Shown: piece by piece, positions 59,934-64,000 of the stretch | Layout of the letters: each line of letters begins with the position of its first letter | How positions within the stretch are numbered: position 1 is the first letter of the stretch | Assembly (NCBI RefSeq): GCF_013409745.1 | Contig: NZ_JACCBH010000001.1 | Span: 1,426,001 to 1,490,000 of the forward strand | DNA length: 64,000 bases | Reading direction: 5' to 3' | Source: Microbacterium pseudoresistens | Lineage (GTDB): Bacteria > Actinomycetota > Actinomycetes > Actinomycetales > Microbacteriaceae | Program-made: the position numbers and the translations under genes | The notes under the pieces: model-generated | The model's input: the letters and a program-made list of their open reading frames with translations, nothing else | Database searches by the model: none | What the model was told of the DNA's origin: nothing

Positions 59934-60374
59934 TCAGCCGCCGAGTTCGTCGATCACCTTCGCGATGCGGCGAGCGCGCGTGGCCTCCTGCTTCGCGTCG
60001 GCGACCGTGCGCGCCATCTCCTTGCGGCGCGAATAGGCGAGGGCGTCGAAGCCCTCGCGCAACCCCGACTCGTCGAGTGCGGTGGCGAGCGGTGCGGGCA
60101 CCTCGACCGTGCGTTCCGCGGTGTCCAGCGCCACGACGGCGTCGAGCGTCTCTCCCAGCTCGACACCGAGTTCGGCCCGGGCGGCCTTGCTGAATCCGAT
60201 GAGGTTCTCGCCCCGCATCCGGCTCAGTCGCAGCCGGATGGATCGATCGCCGACGGTCACGACGACCGGGGCGGTCTTCGCATCCGTGAGCTCGGCGACC
60301 TGGGCGTCGGTCAGCACGAAGGCGCCGGCGGGGCCCATGGCGCGCAGTTCGGTGTGCAGGTGCAGTTCGGGCAT
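59934..60374 (-). CDS. YdeI/OmpD-associated-family protein with DUF1905 domain
   Basis: 146 residues. N-terminal DUF1905 beta-barrel (about 3-85; LTDAQVAELTDAKTAPVVVTV, MRGENLIGFSKAARAELGV) and C-terminal YdeI-like helical segment (GLREGFDALAYSRRKEMARTVADAKQEATRARRIAKV). The family has been linked to bacteriocin or polymyxin protection in other bacteria, but its function is unresolved. GC-rich like the native genes and unlike the sugar locus it abuts. Confidence 0.82.
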   Translation of the reverse strand: MPELHLHTELRAMGPAGAFVLTDAQVAELTDAKTAPVVVTVGDRSIRLRLSRMRGENLIGFSKAARAELGVELGETLDAVVALDTAERTVEVPAPLATALDESGLREGFDALAYSRRKEMARTVADAKQEATRARRIAKVIDELGG

Positions 60375-60447
60375 GCCCTCAGGCTACGGATGCGCGGGCG
60401 TCAGCAGAAGAGGGGATTCTGTCGGAGTGCGCTCCGCCAGGGGTGCG

Positions 60448-60984
60448 TCAGAGCGGATCGGGCTGCGGACGCGGATCGGCGAAGTCGCCCGCGCGGCGTC
60501 GCATCCGTGCCACGATCGCGATGAGCTCGGCCGCGTCGTCGGGATCGACGCCCGGGTCGGTGAAGACCTCGGCGTTCAGTGCGGCGGTGGCCCGCTCGAC
60601 GAGTTCCCGGCCGGCCTCGGTGAGCTCCAGCATCGCCGCGCGCCCATCGTACGGGTGCCTGCTGCGCCGGACGAGGGTGTCTTTGACGAGGCGCTCCGCC
60701 GTGCTCGACACGCTCGTGGGATGCACCTGCAGGCGGGAGACCACGCTCGACAGCGGCAGCACGCCCTCACGGCTGAACGCCAGCAGCCGCAGCAGCTCGT
60801 AGCGCGCGAACGACAGCTCGAAGGGGCGCAGGGCCGCATCGACCTTGGCCTGCAGCAGCTGCTGCGCGCGCATCACCGAGGTCACGACGGTCATGCCGTC
60901 GGCGGTCGTCGTCCACCCGTGCGCGATCCACTGCCGCTTCGCCTCGGCGAGCGGGTCGACGGGGAGGGGGCCGGGGCGACTCAC
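60448..60984 (-). CDS. MarR-family transcriptional regulator
   Basis: 178-residue winged-helix regulator. The DNA-binding region is about 55-125 (FARYELLRLLAFSREGVLPLSSVVSRLQVHPTSVSSTAERLVKDTLVRR) with the wing RHPYDGRAAMLELTEAG. Divergent from etfBA across 167 bases containing TGTATACA. The N-terminal LAEAKRQWIAHGW is shared with a subgroup of actinobacterial MarR proteins near fatty-acid genes, so control of electron-transfer/lipid genes is plausible. Confidence 0.88.
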   Translation of the reverse strand: MSRPGPLPVDPLAEAKRQWIAHGWTTTADGMTVVTSVMRAQQLLQAKVDAALRPFELSFARYELLRLLAFSREGVLPLSSVVSRLQVHPTSVSSTAERLVKDTLVRRSRHPYDGRAAMLELTEAGRELVERATAALNAEVFTDPGVDPDDAAELIAIVARMRRRAGDFADPRPQPDPL

Positions 60985-61043
60985 GTTCCTACGCTATCGG
61001 CCCGTCGTCGCGGTCGTCACCAGGCCGACCGTTTCCCCGTGAA

Positions 61044-61051
61044 TGTATACA
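61044..61051. promoter_or_regulatory. TGTATACA palindrome before etfB
   Basis: Perfect octamer palindrome in the divergent MarR-etfB region, 101 bases before etfB. It is identical to the sites at 15599 and 32666. It could be a MarR/GntR operator or simply part of a promoter -10 (TATACA). Confidence 0.35.
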
Positions 61052-61151
61052 TAAGCGGGGATGGGCGCGGGGATCGACGCCGAGGTTGCGGCCCGATTGG
61101 GTACATAGAGATGCATCCCGATAGACTCGCGAAAGTCGTGAGGAGTGGTCG

Positions 61152-61925
61152 ATGAAGATCTTCGTTCTGGTCAAGGAGGTCCCCGACACGTACGGGGATC
61201 GCAAGCTCGATCTGGATACCGGACTGGCCGATCGCGCCGTCGGCGACGTCGTGCTCGATGAGATCACCGAGCGCGCGCTGGAGGTCGCACTCACCTCGGC
61301 CGATGCACTCGGCGCCGAGGTCGTGGCCTTGTCGATGGCGCCGGAATCGGCAACGGCATCCATCCGCCGTGCTCTCGCGATGGGGGCGGCATCGGCGGTG
61401 CAGATCGTCGATGAGGAGCTGCGCGGCGCCGACCTCGGGGTGACGGCCAAGGCGCTCGCCGCCGCCATCCGCCGCGGCGAGCCGGATCTCGTGATCACCG
61501 GGAATCTCTCCACCGACGGCTCTGCAGGCGTGCTGCCCTCGATGCTCGCCGAGCACCTCGGCTGGGCCCAGCTCACGGCGCTGAGTGCGGTGCAGATCGC
61601 CGCCGACTCCGTTTCGGGCACCCGCGCCACCGACTTCGGCGCGCAGGAGGTCTCCGCAGCACTGCCGGCCGTGATCTCGATCACCGAGGCGCTGCCGGAT
61701 GCGCGCTTTCCCAACTTCAAGGGCATCATGGCGGCCAAGAAGAAGCCGCTCGAGGTGCTCTCGCTCGCCGATCTCGGTGTGACCGCCGACCCGACCGAGG
61801 CGCCGCAGACGATCATGACCTCGGTCGCCGAGAAGCCGCCGCGCGCCGCGGGCGTCAAGGTCGAAGACGACGGCACGGCCGCCGAGCAGCTGGTGGACTA
61901 CCTCGTGCAGAACAGGCTGGTGTGA
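61152..61925 (+). CDS. etfB: Electron transfer flavoprotein beta subunit
   Basis: 257-residue ETF beta, which binds AMP and passes electrons from acyl-CoA dehydrogenases. Opening [20 protein letters not shown], the conserved [12 protein letters not shown] and the recognition-loop region [30 protein letters not shown] are diagnostic. GAGGAG ribosome-binding site upstream of ATG 61152. One base separates it from etfA. It would serve the acyl-CoA dehydrogenase at 48.6 kb among others. Confidence 0.95.
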   Translation: MKIFVLVKEVPDTYGDRKLDLDTGLADRAVGDVVLDEITERALEVALTSADALGAEVVALSMAPESATASIRRALAMGAASAVQIVDEELRGADLGVTAKALAAAIRRGEPDLVITGNLSTDGSAGVLPSMLAEHLGWAQLTALSAVQIAADSVSGTRATDFGAQEVSAALPAVISITEALPDARFPNFKGIMAAKKKPLEVLSLADLGVTADPTEAPQTIMTSVAEKPPRAAGVKVEDDGTAAEQLVDYLVQNRLV

Positions 61926-61926
61926 C

Positions 61927-62904
61927 ATGAGCTTTCCCGAAGACGCGATCCTCGTACTCGTCGACGTGACTCCCGCAGGGGCCGCGGCACCGAGCACGGC
62001 GGCCCTCCTCGGCGCCGCCTCCGAGATCGGCACACCGGTGGCCCTCGTCGCCGCCCCGGCCGACACGGCGCAGGCCGCCGTCGACACCGCGGCCGCATCC
62101 GGCGCCGCCGTCGTGCTGACCGCCGCCGTCGATGCCGAAGCCCTCACCGTGCCGGTCGCGGATGCGTTGCAGGCCGCCTATGGCGCCGTCAAGCCCGACG
62201 CTGTGCTCGTGTCGAACTCGATCATCGGGCGCGACGTCGCAGGACGCCTGGCGGTGCGCGAACAGCTCGCCCTCTCGGTCGACGCGATCGGCGTCGCCCG
62301 CGACGGGGAAGGCATCGTCGCCCACCATTCGGTGTACGGCGGCGCGTACCTCGTCGACTCGGCGCCGACCTTCGGCGCCCCGATCATCACGCTCCGTCAG
62401 GGCGCCGTCGACACCCGCGCCGAGGCGAAGGATGCCCGGATCGAAGCCCTCGACGTCCCCGCATCGGGCGCTCCGGCCGGCACGGGCGGCGAGATCCAGG
62501 CCGTCGAGCAGGCGTCGTCGCGCCCTGAGCTCCGCGGCGCGAAGGTCGTCGTCTCGGGCGGGCGCGGACTCGGCTCGCAGGAGAAGTTCTCGCTCGTCGA
62601 AGACCTCGCCGATGCACTCGGCGGTGCGGTCGGCGCATCGCGCGCGGCGGTCGATGCCGGATACGTCCCCTACGCGCACCAGGTCGGCCAGACCGGCGTC
62701 TCGGTGTCGCCGCAGCTGTATGTCGCGCTGGGCATCTCGGGTGCGATCCAGCACCGTGCGGGCATGCAGACCTCGAAGGCGATCGTCGCGATCAACAAAG
62801 ACGGGGATGCCCCGATCTTCGAGGTCGCCGACTTCGGCATCGTGGGCGACCTGTTCACGGTCGTGCCGCAGGTGATCGACGCGCTCCAGGCGCGGAAGAA
62901 GTAG
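61927..62904 (+). CDS. etfA: Electron transfer flavoprotein alpha subunit
   Basis: 325-residue ETF alpha carrying the FAD. The C-terminal FAD domain is complete: [50 protein letters not shown] and [22 protein letters not shown]. Forms the heterodimer with EtfB. ATG 61927. Followed after 7 bases by the gene for the repeat-bearing membrane protein, so they may be co-transcribed. Confidence 0.95.
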   Translation: MSFPEDAILVLVDVTPAGAAAPSTAALLGAASEIGTPVALVAAPADTAQAAVDTAAASGAAVVLTAAVDAEALTVPVADALQAAYGAVKPDAVLVSNSIIGRDVAGRLAVREQLALSVDAIGVARDGEGIVAHHSVYGGAYLVDSAPTFGAPIITLRQGAVDTRAEAKDARIEALDVPASGAPAGTGGEIQAVEQASSRPELRGAKVVVSGGRGLGSQEKFSLVEDLADALGGAVGASRAAVDAGYVPYAHQVGQTGVSVSPQLYVALGISGAIQHRAGMQTSKAIVAINKDGDAPIFEVADFGIVGDLFTVVPQVIDALQARKK

Positions 62905-62911
62905 CAGGCCG

Positions 62912-64000
62912 ATGGCAGAGCGCACTCTCCGACGCGGCCTGCCGCGGGTGTCCGGCGGCGACCCCTGGCCTCCTGAGCTGAGCGTCGACGTCGCGGATGC
63001 CGGGGCCGGCGCGAGCGCATCCGTCGAAGCCGCGGCACCGGATGCCGCCACCGCGCTGAGCGATGCGCTCGCCGCGCCGGAGACTGCCACGACGGCGTCT
63101 GCCACAACGCCGGCTGCCACGATTCCACCCGTTCCGACGATCTCCGCGGCCGAGGCGGCGGCCCTCCCGGCCATGCCTGCCGCGCCCGCACCCGAGCCGG
63201 GATCGACCTCAGCCTCGACCGCATCCTCGCCGTTGCGCCGTGGTCTGCCGCGTGTCGCCGGCGGAGACCCCTGGCCGCCGGCCGGCGCCGCGTCGACAGC
63301 CGCGGACCCGGGATCCGTGGCGTCCTCCGTTCCCGCGGTGGCCGCGGCCGCCGCTGCCGACGAGACTCCCGCCGCGCCTGCGCCGACGACCGCGGTGGCG
63401 GCCGAGCCCGCACCCGCGTCCACGCAGCGCAGCGCAGGGGTTCGCGTGCGCTTCCCCGGGTCGTCCGCCGCGAACGGTGCACCGTTGCGTCGCGGGCTGC
63501 CGCGCGTGGCCGGTGGCGACCCGTGGCCGCCGGAGGGTCTGGCGCACGTGCGCTCGGTTCCCGCCGGATCCCGCCCCGCCGAGGGACCCGGCCCGGTGGA
63601 CGGTCTGCCGGTCGTGCAGGCCCAGGGTGGTGCCGCCGCAGCGGCCGTCGCCGAGCCCGACTCCCAGACGGTCGCCGTGCAGCAGGATGCCGCGCCCGCT
63701 GCCGTCGCGGCGTTCGACGTCTCCACACCGCTGACGGTGCCGCGCACGGTGTGGAACGGCACCGCTCCGCGCCGAGTCGCCGGCGCCGTCGAGGAGGGCG
63801 CCCGGCGGCGCCCGACGTGGCCCCAGGCGATCGCGGGCCTGCTCGCCGCCGCCGGACTCGGCATCCTCGCCGCGGCCGCCGTCGCCTTCGTCCGCGCGTT
63901 CCTCAGCCTCCCGTTCATGCAGGACTTCCTCGCCGCGTTCCCGGGCGAGTACCACCCGGCCTTCGAGGTCGAGGCGGGCTTTGCACCCTGGATCGGCTGG
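62912..64000 (+). CDS. Membrane protein with triple N-terminal motif (3'-truncated by window edge)
   Basis: Open frame from ATG 62912 to the window end (363 codons), no stop. The N-terminal region, about 300 residues, is Pro/Ala/Ser-rich and disordered. It contains three copies of a 16-residue motif, LRRGLPRV(S/A)GGDPWPP, at residues 6-21, 108-123 and 192-207. Then [20 protein letters not shown] begins the first membrane helix (about 308-328), followed by [25 protein letters not shown]. The closing part resembles the start of cytochrome b/b6-type or ferric-reductase-like membrane domains found after etfBA in Microbacteriaceae; that call rests on limited sequence. Confidence 0.7.
   Translation, partial: MAERTLRRGLPRVSGGDPWPPELSVDVADAGAGASASVEAAAPDAATALSDALAAPETATTASATTPAATIPPVPTISAAEAAALPAMPAAPAPEPGSTSASTASSPLRRGLPRVAGGDPWPPAGAASTAADPGSVASSVPAVAAAAAADETPAAPAPTTAVAAEPAPASTQRSAGVRVRFPGSSAANGAPLRRGLPRVAGGDPWPPEGLAHVRSVPAGSRPAEGPGPVDGLPVVQAQGGAAAAAVAEPDSQTVAVQQDAAPAAVAAFDVSTPLTVPRTVWNGTAPRRVAGAVEEGARRRPTWPQAIAGLLAAAGLGILAAAAVAFVRAFLSLPFMQDFLAAFPGEYHPAFEVEAGFAPWIGW

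Noticed and set aside
61855..63918. 687-codon minus-strand open frame across etfA and the repeat-bearing gene
   Set aside because: Gly/Ala/Arg-rich shadow; the plus-strand frame from 62912 is co-directional with etfA and carries conserved repeats and a membrane helix.
1..64000. CRISPR arrays, rRNA or tRNA genes, defence systems, prophage genes
   Set aside because: I saw no regularly spaced repeats, no rRNA or tRNA sequence and no recognisable defence or phage proteins. Short structured RNAs could still be missed by eye.

Overview
The window is high-GC, gene-dense chromosomal DNA from an actinobacterium. Coenzyme F420 enzymes, a YkoEDC thiamine transporter, a Cds1-like desulfhydrase and the codon use point to Microbacteriaceae, most likely Microbacterium or a close relative. 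That placement is inference. I see no rRNA, tRNA, CRISPR array, transposase, integrase or phage gene. The longest stretch without a gene is under 200 bases.

Layout. 1-5.2 kb: the end of a 3-hydroxyisobutyryl-CoA hydrolase, a small membrane protein and a two-gene heterodimeric ABC exporter. 5.3-11.6 kb: a D-Ala-D-Ala carboxypeptidase, then a TPP riboswitch driving ykoE-ykoD-ykoC, then small housekeeping genes (YjbR, APH-type kinase, DUF488). 11.7-15.5 kb: two short-chain dehydrogenases, a TSUP permease and rlmN.

15.5-26.2 kb is a distinct catabolic island. It holds a tripartite tricarboxylate transporter (tctA, tctC, tctB), a DRE-TIM metallolyase homologue, an amidase, an HpcH/HpaI-type aldolase, a nitrilase-superfamily amidohydrolase, a split sulfopyruvate-decarboxylase-like TPP enzyme (ComD/ComE type), an aldehyde dehydrogenase and a GntR/FCD regulator. 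Seven of the genes are translationally coupled by short overlaps. The island is bracketed by two 60-bp direct repeats (57/60 identical). The repeat is the last 17 codons plus stop of rlmN, so the block appears to have been inserted at the rlmN 3' end. I do not recognise a described pathway with this gene set, and it is the best candidate here for an undescribed system.

26.3-32.6 kb: conserved actinobacterial genes (DUF4407 protein, ACT-domain protein, deazaflavin-dependent oxidoreductase, Cds1-like desulfhydrase, EamA exporter). Dyad-rich intergenic repeats flank a small membrane protein. 32.7-38.2 kb: a GntR-controlled 2-methylcitrate (propionate) operon, prpD-prpB-prpC plus a thiolase. 38.2-46.5 kb: an F420 neighbourhood with cofE, F420-dependent glucose-6-phosphate dehydrogenase, three further luciferase-like oxidoreductases, a PPOX-fold F420 protein and a three-gene ABC importer. 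The importer resembles the proposed F420-0 transporter, so the cell may salvage F420-0 and finish its polyglutamate tail.

46.6-50.4 kb: a GyrI-like protein, a thiolase divergent from an acyl-CoA dehydrogenase, and an orphan Imm-5-like protein. 50.5-59.9 kb: a LacI-controlled divergent sugar/aldonate locus. One arm has a mutarotase-like protein, a galactonate-dehydratase-type enolase-superfamily enzyme, an SDR and LacI. The other has an ABC importer without its own ATPase, a KDPG-type aldolase, a PfkB kinase and an SMP-30 lactonase. Together they fit an oxidative (De Ley-Doudoroff-type) sugar pathway. 59.9-64 kb: YdeI-like and MarR genes, etfB-etfA, and the start of a membrane protein with three copies of a 16-residue N-terminal motif.
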